This document shows positions 24,827-35,504 of a stretch of DNA of 64,000 bases, piece by piece (positions within the stretch are counted from its first letter, which is position 1; each line of letters begins with the position of its first letter). This DNA comes from Malus domestica (Eukaryota; Streptophyta; Magnoliopsida; Rosales; Rosaceae). The notes beneath the pieces were generated by a model. The model did no database searches, was not told the origin of the DNA, and saw only the letters and a program-made list of their open reading frames with translations. The stretch is from the NCBI RefSeq assembly GCF_042453785.1, contig NC_091661.1, forward strand, positions 32,293,501-32,357,500, given 5' to 3'. Made by a program: the position numbers and the translations under genes.

Positions 24827-24981
24827 AAGGAAAACTAATGAAAATGATTTGAAAACTTTGAGTTTTAACGATAAAGACAAAATAAATGGTAAAGTGAATA
24901 GTACAATGATTGACTTTTTAGTGTAAAAATGTGATTTTTCATTAAAGTGAATAGTACCGAAAGCTTTTCGTTAAAATTTCC
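24827..24981. mobile_element. Short MITE, family member 2
   Basis: A 155-bp element runs from AAGGAAAACTAATG to AAAATTTCC, with a perfect 8-bp duplication TATAATTA on each side. An 8-bp target duplication points to a hAT-type source of transposase. Confidence 0.9.
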
Positions 24982-26068
24982 TATAATTAATTCAAGCCAT
25001 GTGTAATTTGTTGGTTCCATAAATTAAGCACTAAACCTATCAAATCAAATTCTCCAACCCACATATCAAGAATTATAGCTGAAAGAAGAAAAAAATCTTT
25101 CAAGCTGGTCAGACAAATGAGAGGTAAATCAAGAAAGAAAATAAATCTATTTTCAAGACATCTATTACATAATGAAGTTCACTCGGCCAATAAATAAAAG
25201 GGACACTTTGGATGCGGTCCTTAACTACCAATTTTCTTTGATTGAAATCTTGGTGGTTTTTAACTTTTGATTGAAGTCCCTGACATTAATGTAATATTGT
25301 ATTTTTATGTAGGTTATTATATTTTTAAATTAAAAATAAAATTTGTAGTTATTTATATTAATGAGATTTTAAATGAAACCCATATTTTATGGGATTAAAA
25401 ATATTAAAGATGAATTATACTCTTCAATATATTGTGTATGTGTATATATGTATATATGTGTGTGTGTGTGTGTACATGGGTACGTTCATCAAAACTAACC
25501 AAAAAATTATTGTACCAAAGCATGGGTGCATTTTTCAAAAGCACCAAAAAAAAAAAAGCCGTAATAACATTATTAAATTTCTTCTATTAAACTTGATATG
25601 GATACATTCTCAAAATCAACAAAAATAGAATGTATCCATGAATGAAATTTTATATAAAAAAATGGGCACATTTTAAATTAAAAAGAGTACATTTTTAACA
25701 AATTGGTATATTTAAGAATGGATACATATAAGCTTTAAAAATTGAAAATTTTTTATAAAAATTTAATGGGTACAAACTTATTCTAATTGTTGATGCACAA
25801 AATCAGTAAGGACTTTGGTACAACAGAAAGTGTTAAGTTTGTGACCTTTGCTAGATTGCTTCGGTCACTAGTGTGGATAAGTATGTAAATAGATAGGGAC
25901 AGGGAAGCAAACACAAGATGTACGTGGTTCACCCAGATTGGCTATGTCCACGGAGTAGAGGAGTTCTCATTAATTGTGAAGGATTTATACAAGTACATAG
26001 GTTCAAGCTCTCCTTTAGTGAGTACTAGTGAATGATTTAGTACCAATGACCTTAAGAAATATTGTTGG
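24981..26068. repeat. 1.09-kb tandem duplication, unit 1
   Basis: This unit repeats at 26072-27159. It contains AT-rich flank, a TG/TA microsatellite (about 25434-25473) and the first ~278 bp of the Tat-element LTR. The junction near 26066-26071 joins truncated LTR directly to the start of the flank. Confidence 0.9.
25788..26065. mobile_element. Truncated LTR copy created by tandem duplication
   Basis: It begins TGTTGATGCACAAAATCAG exactly as the LTR at 26879 and stops abruptly at 'aaatattgt'. It is not an independent insertion: the flank and the LTR were copied together. Confidence 0.88.
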
Positions 26069-26071
26069 TTC

Positions 26072-27159
26072 CTATAATTAATTCAAGCCATGTGTAATTT
26101 GTTGGTTCCATAAATTAAGCACTAAACCTATCAAATCAAATTCTCCAACCCACATATCAAGAATTATAGCTGAAAGAAGAAAAAACTCTTTCAAGCTGGT
26201 CAGACAAATGAGAGGTAAATCAAGAAAGAAAATAAATCTATTTTCAAGACATCTATTACATAATGAAGTTCACTCGGCCAATAAATAAAAGGGACATTTT
26301 GGATGCGGTTCTTAACTACCAATGTTCTTTGATTGAAATATTGGTGGTTTTTAACTTTTGATTGAAGTCCCTGACATTAATGTAATAATGTATTTTTATG
26401 TAGGTTATTATATTTTTAAATTAAAAATAAAATTTGTAGTTATTTATATTAATGAGATTTTAAATGAAACCCATATTTTATGGGATTAAAAATATTAAAG
26501 ATGAATTATACTCTTCAATATATTGTGTATGTGTATATATGTATATATGTGTGTGTGTGTGTGTGTGCATGGGTACGTTCATCAAAACTAACCAAAAAAT
26601 TATTGTACCAAAGCATGGGTACATTTTTCAAAAGCACCAAAAAAAAAAGCCGTAATAACATTATTAAATTTCTTCTATTAAACTTGACATGGATACATTC
26701 TCAAAATCAACAAAAATAGAATGTATCCATGAATGAAATTTTATATAAAAAAATGGGCACATTTTAAATTAAAAAGAGTACATTTTTAACAAATTGGTAT
26801 ATTTAAGAATGGATACATATAAGCTTAAAAAATTGAAAATTTTTTATAAAAATTTAATGGGTACAAACTTATTCTAATTGTTGATGCACAAAATCAGTAA
26901 GGACTTTGGTACAACAGAAAGTGTTAAGTTTGTGACCTTTGCTAGATTGCTTCGGTCACTAGTGTGGATAAGTATGTAAATAGATAGGGACAGGGAAGCA
27001 AACACAAGATGTACGTGGTTCACCCAGATTGGCTATGTCCACGGAGTAGAGGAGTTCTCATTAATTGTGAAGGATTTATACAAGTACATAGGTTCAAGCT
27101 CTCCTTTAGTGAGTACTAGTGAATGATTTAGTACCAATGACCTTAAGAAATATTGTGAG
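26072..27159. repeat. 1.09-kb tandem duplication, unit 2
   Basis: This is the second unit, continuous with the full-length element on its right. The TG microsatellite (about 26521-26571) is a few repeats longer than in unit 1. Confidence 0.9.
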
Positions 27160-27393
27160 AGAATGATCTCTATTTATAGAAGAGAGTTTTTAGTTTCATT
27201 CTGACATTGACACATGTCGTGTTGTGATTGGCTTCTGATGTTGACACGTGTCGTGCTATGATTGGCTTCTGATGTCGACACGTGTCGCACTGTGATTGGC
27301 CTCCTGGTTGGAGGGAAACTCTTATGGGTCCTTGACGGTATAACGTTGACCGGTGCTCAATAGTTTCGGGATTGGTCAAGTATGGTACAAATA
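26879..27393 (-). repeat. 3' LTR of the Tat element
   Basis: In plus orientation it runs TGTTGATGC...ACAAATA (the other LTR ends ACAAACA). A TATA box (TATAAATA on the minus strand, 27178-27171) is present. Confidence 0.93.
27202..27302 (-). promoter_or_regulatory. Triple CCAAT/ACGTG repeat in LTR U3
   Basis: Three tandem ~33-bp units each hold an inverted CCAAT box (ATTGG) and a palindrome-like GACACGTGTC (G-box/ABRE core; the first unit reads ACATGT). They lie just upstream of the TATA box in transcription direction and are repeated in the other LTR at 43771-43863. Such cores bind bZIP/bHLH and NF-Y factors, suggesting stress- or ABA-responsive transcription (inference). Confidence 0.7.
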
Positions 27394-28689
27394 GTGCTTC
27401 CCTAAGTTCCCGAGTGAGGGAAGCTCCTCGGTTGGGGATTTGCAAGATCCAAGCCATTGAGTAATCATGAAACTTCTAAGTACTGAAGTGTGGTATCATT
27501 TTCACTTGCCTTATCTGTCTCATACATAGATGTGGCATCTTCTCTGGAAGTACTTTTCCTCCATCTAGGGGTGGTATCTTTAACCGATGAAGATGCACAA
27601 GGTAATGTATCAATTTCACTTGAAGCTTATTTGTAGTTTCGGGCTTGGTCAAGTGCGATACAAAACCCTATAGTAGGAGTCCTCCAAGTCGCTGAGTTAG
27701 GAGATTTGCCGAAAAAGGTAACAGACAAGGTAAGCAATCAGACTTCCAAGCAAGCAACCTGGATATGAGGTTCGACTTTGTCTTCCGGTTGATTGTTCTC
27801 CTTTTCCTTATGTCATAAACAGCAACAAGGATAAGGAGAAGCAAATGAAAAAGAGATGATATGAGATACTTTTGCTTTTGAAGAAGTAACTTTCCACAGG
27901 CTTATTCTTAAACTGGGCTAGAGGGTTTTCTGGTTTCCTTCAGAGTATAAGGCCAACTCAAGAATTTGAGGGTTAAAACAAGTCCATCAAATCAAGAGTG
28001 CGTTCGACCTTGATGATATGGGATACTTTTGTTGTTGACGAAGTAATAGATGTATCGGCATGTGTTCTGTTACGCTTCTCTCCACATGCTTCCTTGTATC
28101 CTTCTCACTTGCCCTATTTGTTCCTCAGGCAGATGTGGTATCTTCTCTGGAAGCATAAGATGTTGAAGATGAGTACTCGAGAGCAATGCCAGGTAAGTAA
28201 TCAGGCAAGGGGTTCCAGGCAGTTAGTTCCTGATTGGAAGCTTGATTCCAAGTGCTGACTGATTGCTTTCTTTCTCTTTGTCTTGCAGGTAAGAACAAGG
28301 CCAAAGGAAAAGACAAGGAAAAAACATGGTATGGGATACTCTTGCTTTTAACCCTGATGATATAAGATACTCTTGCTTTGGTGTGGCTTGTTTGCAGAGG
28401 TATTATCGGGAAGAAAAGAAGCTGAGTATTTCGAGAGACTTCGTTGGGAGTGCCCTCTCAGATATGAGGAAGGGTTGAGCATTTTTGCAGGTCTGCCTGT
28501 CCGTGGAGAATGAAGGTCGACATATATAGGAGTCTCCCTAACAACAAGTAGTAATGCTATTCTTTTACCCTTCTTGGTCGTAGCAATGTAGTGGAAGCTG
28601 CAAGCTTCACATGTTTTAACTTTGTTAGAGCACTTTGAAAAAGTGGTATGTGGTATCTGGAAAGCTGATGTTGCGTGTGAAGATTGCAG
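27394..28689. other. Tat element tail, unique part
   Basis: This is non-coding interior between the 3' LTR and the first tandem repeats. It has homology to 53959-55109 in the chimeric insertion and contains no conserved frame. Confidence 0.6.
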
Positions 28690-29350
28690 ATAAGCTTTAT
28701 CCAATGAAATTTGGCTTTCGAAGTTCGAAGAGCGATGCCTCTTCGGTTTTCGAACAAGCAATCTTGTTGGGGAGCGGTGCCTTTTTGATTTTTAAGAAAG
28801 CAATCCTGTTGGGAGTCTGGCTTTTGAGATTCGGAGAGCGGTGCCTCTTCGATTTTTGAGAAAGTAATCCTGTTGGGAGTTTAGCTCTCGAGATTCGGAG
28901 GGCGGTGTCTCTTCAATTTTTGAGCAAGTAATAATGCTATTCCTTTACCCTTCTTGGTCATAGCAATGTAGCGGGAGCTGCAAGTTTCACATGTTTTAAC
29001 TTTGTCAGAACGCTTTGAAAAAGTGGTCTGTGGTATCCAGAAAGCTGATGTTGCGTGTGAAGATTGCAGACAAGCTTTATCCAAGGAAATCTGGTTCTCG
29101 AAGTTCAGAGAGCGTGCCTCTTCGGTTTTCGAACAAGCAATCTTGTTGGGGATTTAGCTCTCGAGATTCAGAGAACGGTGCCTCTTCGATTTTTGAGAAA
29201 GCAATCTTGTTAGAAGTCTGACTCTTGAGATTCGGAGAGTAGTGTCTCTTCGATTTTTGAAAAAGTAATCCTGTTGGGAGTCTCGCTCTCGAGATTTGGA
29301 GAGTAGTTCCTCTTCGATTTTTGAGCAAGCAATCTTGTTGCGAGTGTTTT
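28690..29350. repeat. ~64-bp tandem repeats in Tat tail
   Basis: Degenerate units carry 'gagattcggagagcggtgcctcttcgatttttgag'-like text followed by 'aagcaatcctgttggg'. The same repeat is expanded at 55110-57110. Confidence 0.8.
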
Positions 29351-29732
29351 CTCGAATGTGAGTAAAGGTTGGGCATTTTTGCCAGTTTGCCTTACCACGG
29401 AGCACAGAGGTTGACACATATTGGGACTTTCTAGTTATCAAGCAGTGATGCTGTTCCTTTACCCTTGTGGGTAATAGTAGGGTAGCTGGACCTTCAAAAT
29501 TTATGTGTCTAAACTTTGTTAGAGATCGTTGGTTGCGTGTGGAAAGTGGTGCCTCTTCGAAATCCGAAGAGTGGTGCCTCTTCGATTTTTGAACCAAAAG
29601 CCCTGTTGCCCTTTCTTTTATAAGGGCACCAATTGTATGCCAGGAGTACATTCAGAGAGTTATTGCTTGTAGGAATTTTCCCCTTACTTTAGAGATTTAT
29701 TGCACTTCATTTCTCCTTTATCATTTCTGATA

Positions 29733-30407
29733 ATGTCTTGCCCATTCGACCTTCGTTTTGACTTTAACTTTGGTGAAGAGGTAGCCATGCCTTCTCAAGA
29801 CAACATATGGCGCCCATCCTTCTTATCCCTTACTGGTCCTCTTACCGTTGGGGACTCTGTGATGAAGAATGATATGACCACTGCGGTGGTGGCCAAGAAC
29901 CTTCTCACTCCCAAAGATAACAGACTACTTTCCAAACGGTTTGATGAGTTGGCTGTTAAGGATTCTCTGACTCTCAGTGTTCAGTGTGCAGGTTTTGTGT
30001 CTGATATGGCCCAACACCTATTTGCTCAAACCTACCAACTTGAATCATTGGCGGCTGAAGTGATAAGTCTCAAACAGGAGATCAGATGGCTCAAGTATGA
30101 GAATAAACAGTTGCACAGGCTTGCACATGACTATGTTACAAACATGAAGATGAAGCTTGACCAGTTGTAAGAATCTGATGGTCAGATTTTGCTTGATCAT
30201 CAGAGGTTTGTGGGTTTGTTCCAAAAGCATTTATTGCCTTCGTCTTCTGAGGTTGTACTGCGTAATGAAGCTCCAAATGATCAACCTTCGGTGCCTTCTC
30301 CTTCTGAGGTTCTGCCCAGTACTGAGGCTCCGAATGATCATCCTCCAGTGCCTACTCTTTCTGGGGTTCTGCCGACTGCTGAGACTTCTCATGAGCAACC
30401 TTTGTGA
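29733..30407 (+). pseudogene. Antisense extra ORF of the Tat element (one stop)
   Basis: A 224-codon frame opposite to gag-pol, identical in length to the intact copy at 57250-57924, but interrupted by TAA at 30168-30170. The protein starts MSCPFDLRFDFNFGEE, has a likely coiled coil (ESLAAEVISLKQEIRWLKYENKQLH) and ends with Pro-rich repeats (NEAPNDQPSVPSPSEVLP type). A TATA-like TTTTATAAGG lies at 29617-29625, and AATAAA lies at 30465-30470. This suggests that it is an autonomous transcription unit within the element. Function is unknown; extra ORFs in this position are a known trait of Tat/Ogre elements. Confidence 0.75.
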
Positions 30408-30900
30408 ATGCTCCCTCTTGTTTGTTTATTTTGATTCATATATTTGTAACTTATTGGAGATATCAATAAACAAGTTTTGCTTCATTTCAACGTATTGTGT
30501 TAAATACACCAAGGCCTTCTTCACTATGTTCTTTGAATTTTTTTTCTTTTGTTGAAGCTTGTATGTTGAAGCTTTGAGAGTGAAGCATGTATGTTGAGGT
30601 AGTGCTCCCTTAATTTCCCGAGTAAGGAAAACTTCTCGGTTGGAGACTTGAAAAATCCAAGTCACTGAGTGGTCGTGAGACTTCTGAGTATTAAGGTGCA
30701 GTAGCATATGGTAGGAGTCCCCCAAGTCTCCGGTCAAGGGAGTTGACAAATGAGGCATTTCCTTTCTAAATGGTAGCCCAAAACTCCTCATTCATATATA
30801 TTTGTTATGAAAGTTGTTAGGCTCAAAGAAGATGAGGCCTAGGCAATTTTTTTTTTTCGAATATTTTTTTTTTCGAATTTTTGAATTTTTGGATTTCCGA

Positions 30901-30904
<4 letters not shown>

Positions 30905-30931
<27 letters not shown>

Positions 30932-30934
30932 TAT
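30905..30934. repeat. (AT)n microsatellite
   Basis: A pure AT dinucleotide run of about 13 units lies in the Tat tail, next to poly-A and poly-T tracts. Confidence 0.85.
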
Positions 30935-31043
30935 TTTTAAGCTTTGTAGGTGAAGCTTTGGTGTTGAAACTTTGTAGGTGAAGCTTTAAGGTTGAAGCTT
31001 TGTTGGGCACCATGAATTGATTTTGCTTCACACTATCTTGATC

Positions 31044-31860
31044 AAGATAGTGTGAAGCTTTTGTAGGTTAAGCTTTTATGTTGAAGCTTTTGTGGGTCAA
31101 GCTTTTGTGGGTCAAGCTTTTGTAGGTGAAGCTTTTGTGGGTCAAGCTTTTATAGGTGAAGCTTTTGTGGGTCAAGCTTTTGTGGGTCAAGCTTTTGTAG
31201 GTGAAGCTTTTGTGGGTCAAGCTTTTATAGGTCAAGCTTTTGTGGGTCAAGCTTTTATAGGTCAAGCTTTTGTAGGTGAACCATTTGTGGGTGAAGCTTT
31301 TATGGGTGAAGCTTTTGTGTTGAAGCTTTTGTAGGTGAAACTTTGGAGTTGAAGCTTTGTAGGTGAAGCTTTGGAGTTGAAGCTTTTGTTGGATACCATG
31401 AATTGATTTTGCTTCACACTATCTTGATCAAGATAGTGTGAAGCTTTTGAGAATTTGTAGTTATCCTCCATTGATGAAGCTTTTGTGTTGAAGTTTTTGT
31501 GGGTGAAGGTTTTGTGTTAAAGCTTTTGTGGGTCAAGCTTTTGTAGGTGATGCTTTTGTGGGTCAAGCTTTTGTGGGTCAAACTTTTGTAGGTCAAGCTT
31601 TTATGGGTTAAGCTTTAGTGGGTCAAGCTTTTATAGGTCAAGCTTTTGTGGGTCAAGCTTTTATAGGTCAAGCTTTTGTGGGTCAAGCTTTTGTGGGTCA
31701 AGCTTTTATAGGTCAAGCTTTTGTGGGTTAAGCTTTTGTAGGTGAAGCTTTTGTGGGTGAAGCTTTTGTGGGTGAAGCTTTTTTGTTGAAGCTTTTGTAG
31801 GTGAAGCTTTGGAGTTGAAGCTTTGTGGGTGAAGTTTTGGAGTTGAAGCTTTTGTTGGGT
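31044..31860. repeat. 15-bp tandem repeat field (gtgggtcaagctttt)
   Basis: Several dozen 15-bp units alternate between 'gtgggtcaagctttt' and 'gtaggtgaagctttt'. Because 15 is a multiple of three, long frames stay open on both strands: GQAFV/GEAFV on plus and THKSL/TYKSF on minus. These are products of the repeat rather than evidence of genes. A short hairpin 'cttcacactatcttgatcaagatagtgtgaag' occurs between arrays. Confidence 0.9.
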
Positions 31861-32141
31861 ATTATGAATTGATTTTGCTTCACATTATCTTGATCAAGAT
31901 AGTGTGAAGCTTTTGAGAATTTGTAGTTGTCTTCCATTGATGAAGCTTTGTTGAATTTCCCTTTTTTTTTTGGGGAAACTAGAAATTTGAAAATGTGGGA
32001 GAGACAACATATACAAATTTTGCTTTCATACTGTTGAGCAAGAGATTGTGATGCAAGCCACACCTTGTAGTAGTCGAAGGTTTGGATGAACCATATAAAT
32101 TGAATTTGCTTCGAAGGTCTGAGAATTGTAGTTGCCCTCCA

Positions 32142-32812
32142 TTGATGAAGCTTTTGTTGGCACCATAAATTGGTTTTGCTTCACACTGTCTTGATCAAGA
32201 GTGTGTGAAGCTTTTGAGAATTGTGGTTGAACTCTTTTGATGAAGCTTTTGTTGGCACCGTAAATTGGTTTTGCTTCACACTGTCTTGATCAAGATTGTG
32301 TGAAGCTTTTGAGAATTGTGGTTGCCTTCCATTGATAAAGCTCTTGTTAGCACCATAAATTGGTTTTGCTTCACAATGTCTTAATAAAAAGTGTGTGAAG
32401 CCTTTGAGAATTGTGGTTGAACTCCTTTGATAAAGCTCTTGTTGGCACCATAAATTGGTTTTGCTTCACACTGTCTTGATCAAGAGTGTGTGAAGCTTTT
32501 GAGAATTGTGGTTGCCTTCTATTGATGAAGCTCTTGTTGGCACCATAAATTGGTTTTGCTTCACACTGTCTTTATCAAGAGTGTGTGAAGCTTTTGAGAA
32601 TTGTGGTTGCCTTCTATTGATGAAGCTTTTGTTGGCACCATAAATTAGTTTTGTTGGCACCATAAATTGGTTTTGCTTCACACTGTCTTTATCAAGAGTG
32701 TGTGAAGCTTTTGAGAATTATGGTTGAACTCATTTGATGAAGCTCTTGTTGGCACCATAAATTGGTTTTGCTTCACACTGTCTTGATCAAGAGTGTGTGA
32801 AGCTTTCTACGA
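32142..32812. repeat. ~95-bp tandem repeats
   Basis: About seven units carry 'gatgaagcttttgttggcacc', 'ttggttttgcttcacactgt' and 'gtgtgtgaagcttttgagaa'. Each unit has a near-palindrome around 'cttgatcaag'. A second block is at 37790-38205. Confidence 0.88.
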
Positions 32813-33019
32813 GTTGTAGTGTTTGCATTGTTACAGAGGGGAAATGTTTGAAGCTGATGCAAAAGGGCTGAATGGCTTGATCTTCGTATGCCATGCACTG
32901 AAGTTGTTGTTGGCTTGCAATAAGACTTTGTTGGTGACTATAACTCTTGTTAGGCATAAGTGCTCCTCTAGTTAAGTTGTCAAGCTTGAGGGTTTTTGAT
33001 TATTTATGAATGATAGGAG

Positions 33020-33560
33020 TTCACATGTACAAGTTGTACCACTCGTCTTCTGGTAGGTGGAATGAATGGTGAGTTGCTTTCATCACTTGGTTGGTTGTAC
33101 GAATATGAGTTCCTTCTTCCCCTGGTTGGTGGCATGAATGGCAAGTTGCCAAATGATATTAGAGTACGGGTTGTACATTTCATCACCTGGTTGGTGGCAT
33201 GAAGGAGAGTACAGGTTGTACATTTCATCACCTGGTTGGTGGCATGAAGATGAGTTCCTTCTTTACCTGGTTGGTGGCATAGTGGCAAGTTGCCAAATGA
33301 TATTAGAGTACAGGTTGTACATTTCATCACCTGGTTGGTGGCATGAAGGAGAGTATGGGTTGTACATTTCATCACCTGGTTAGTGGCATGAAGATGAGTT
33401 CCTTCTTCACCTAGTTGGTGGCATGAGTGGCAAGTTGCCAAATGATATTAGAGTACGGGTTGTACATTTCATCACCTGGTTGGTGGCATGAAGGAGAGTA
33501 CAGGTTGTACATTTCATCACCTAGTTGGTGGCATGAAGATGAGTTCGTTTTTCACATTTC
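33020..33560. repeat. Compound ~50/150-bp tandem repeats
   Basis: Units share 'acatttcatcacctggttgg' and 'tggcatgaa', with higher-order periodicity set by 'ggcaagttgccaaatgatat'. The Cys/His-rich minus-strand frame across it is a repeat artefact. Confidence 0.85.
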
Positions 33561-34050
33561 ATCACCTGGTTGGTGAAAATAAGGGCAAGGTGTCTAGGCA
33601 CATTGTAGCAAGTGTCGAAATACACAAAATATGTTGAACCCTTTCAAAACACAGTTGGCTTATGTATGAATGTGTTGGAATGTATGATTGAACGAATATA
33701 CTGTGAAGCTGTTCGTTTATTTGTATAGTCTTATTGACATATACTTAGACTTTGTTTCATGTTGAAGCTTTGAACCCGAGTGTTTCATTGTTAGGAATGT
33801 AAGAGGATTAGGATCGAGTTGTCTAAATCACCTTTTTATTGAATTCATGTCAAATAGTCTTCGTTACATAGGATGCCGAACGGCTGAAGCTTAACACTTG
33901 TACAATGTGAATTTACTTGTAATAGTACTTCAAGTGATCAGCGTTTCATAGATGGCCAAGGGTCTTGCCATCAGAGCTTCTAAGCTTGTAGTAGCCAGGG
34001 CGACTGATGCCAACAACATCAAACGGTCCATCCCAGTTTGGACTAAGTGT

Positions 34051-34700
34051 TCATTCACTGGGGACTCTGTCGCAGAGTAATCTTTTCTTCAATACCCAGT
34101 CCCCTACTTTGAAAGAATGAGGTTTAACCCTGGAGTCATAGTAGTTGGAGATGCGCTGCTTGTAGGCGACATTCCTCAAGTGAGCCTGGTTTCTGTGTTC
34201 CTCGACTAGATCTAAGTTGAGGGTAAGTTGTTTGTCATTTTCACTTTGCACGTAGTTCTGGACTCGGAATGTTGCTTGCTCAAGCTCAATTGGGACAACT
34301 GCCTCTGTACCAAAGGTAAGTGAGAATGAGGTTTCTCCTGTTGATGTCCGATACGAAGTGTGGTATGACAAAAGAACTTGGGGTACAAATTCTGGCCAAC
34401 AACCTTTAGCCTTGTCTAAGCTGGTTTTCAAAGTTCGCTTGATTATTTTGTTGATGACTTCAACTTGTCCATTAGACTGAGGATGAGCTGGGGAGGCAAA
34501 ACATAAGTTGATGTTGAATTTAGAGCGGAACATCCTGAACTTATTGTTGTTAAACTGTCGCCCGTTGTCAGTGATTATCTCATTGGGAATGCCAAATCTG
34601 CAAAGGATGTTCTTCCATAAGAAGTCTTCTATTTTTGCCTCAGTAATGGTTGCCAAGGGTTCTACTTCGGCCCACTTTGTGAAGTAGTCAACTGCAACGA
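34051..34700 (-). pseudogene. Integrase, C-terminal copy of the Tat element
   Basis: The frame contains TDNGRQFNNNKFR (catalytic Asp), HPQSNGQVEVIN (catalytic Glu), then the C-terminal domain through VGDWVLKKRLL. It lacks the first catalytic Asp and the zinc-binding HHCC region. It starts abruptly beside a field of 15-bp repeats at 34700. It overlaps in sequence with the integrase part at 38205-38510, so part of the core is present twice. Confidence 0.88.
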
Positions 34701-34925
34701 TTGTGGGTGAAGCTTTTGTGGGTCAAGCTTTTGTAGGTGACGCTTTTGTGGGTCAAGTTTTTGTGGGTCAAGCTTTTATAGGTCAAGCTTTTGTGGGTCA
34801 AGCTTTTATAGGTCAAGTTTTTGTGGGTCAAGCTTTTATAGGTCAAGCTTTTGTGGGTCAAGTTTTTGTAGGTCAAGCTTTTGTGGGTGAAGCTTTTGTA
34901 GGTGAAGCTTTGGAGTTGAAGCTTT
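34700..34925. repeat. 15-bp tandem repeats, second field
   Basis: The same 15-bp unit as 31044-31860, here fused directly to integrase sequence. It marks the junction of an internal duplication. Confidence 0.88.
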
Positions 34926-35367
34926 TGTTGGGTACCATGAATTGATTTTGCTTCACACTATCTTGACCAAGATAATGTGAAGCTTTTGAGAATTTGTAGT
35001 TGTCCTCCATTGATGAAGCTTTGTTGAATTTCCCTTTTTTTTTTTTTTTTTTTTTTCTAGGAAACTAGAAATTTGAAAATGTGGGAGAGACAACATATAC
35101 AAATTTTACTTTCACACTGTTGAGCAAGAGATTGTGATGCAAGCCACACCTTATAATAGTCATTGTCCAAAATATCGATATTATCGACGAAATATCGTCG
35201 ATAATATCGTCATTTTGAGATAGCGATATTTTCACACTTAACCCCTTAAGTATCGTCAATATATCGATATTTTCAGCGTTTTAATGCATTATTTGGGCAA
35301 TATATCGCGATATTATCGTTTATATCGCGAAACGAAACCCAAAAATACTTTAAAATGCTCAAAATAA

Positions 35368-35424
35368 TAAACTAACAAGAACGGACACTGCACCTGATCT
35401 TAGCCAAAAGGCCGAGAAGGGTAT
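35368..35424 (-). ncRNA. U2 snRNA 5' fragment (pseudogene)
   Basis: Starting at 35424 on the minus strand, about 57 nt match the 5' end of U2 snRNA, including the diagnostic TTCTCGGCCTTTTGGCTAAG. Homology ends around position 57, so the Sm site and 3' stem-loops are missing. The branch-point recognition segment is changed (GTAGTA in normal U2, GCAGTG here). It cannot act as a normal U2, but it keeps its promoter. Confidence 0.85.
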
Positions 35425-35450
35425 GCCCTCGTCAGCTTTGGAATATGGCT

Positions 35451-35456
35451 TTTATA
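35451..35456 (-). promoter_or_regulatory. TATA box of U2 fragment
   Basis: TATAAA on the minus strand lies about 27-32 nt upstream of the U2 start. Confidence 0.8.
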
Positions 35457-35489
35457 GACCTGTTTGCTTGCTCACTTCTATTGCACGGC

Positions 35490-35500
35490 CGATGTGGGAT
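35490..35500 (-). promoter_or_regulatory. Upstream sequence element (USE) of plant snRNA promoter
   Basis: ATCCCACATCG on the minus strand is a perfect match to the plant snRNA USE consensus RTCCCACATCG. It is separated from the TATA box by 33 bp, the spacing used for RNA polymerase II snRNA genes in plants. Confidence 0.87.
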
Positions 35501-35504
35501 GCAA

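Noticed and set aside
33004-33441. Cys/His-rich minus-strand frame resembling a zinc protein
   Set aside because: It is generated by ~50-bp tandem repeats; the periodic CHATNQVMKCTT pattern follows the DNA repeat exactly.
31044-33560. Regular repeats suggesting a CRISPR-like array
   Set aside because: Units are contiguous tandem repeats without unique spacers, and this is plant nuclear DNA.
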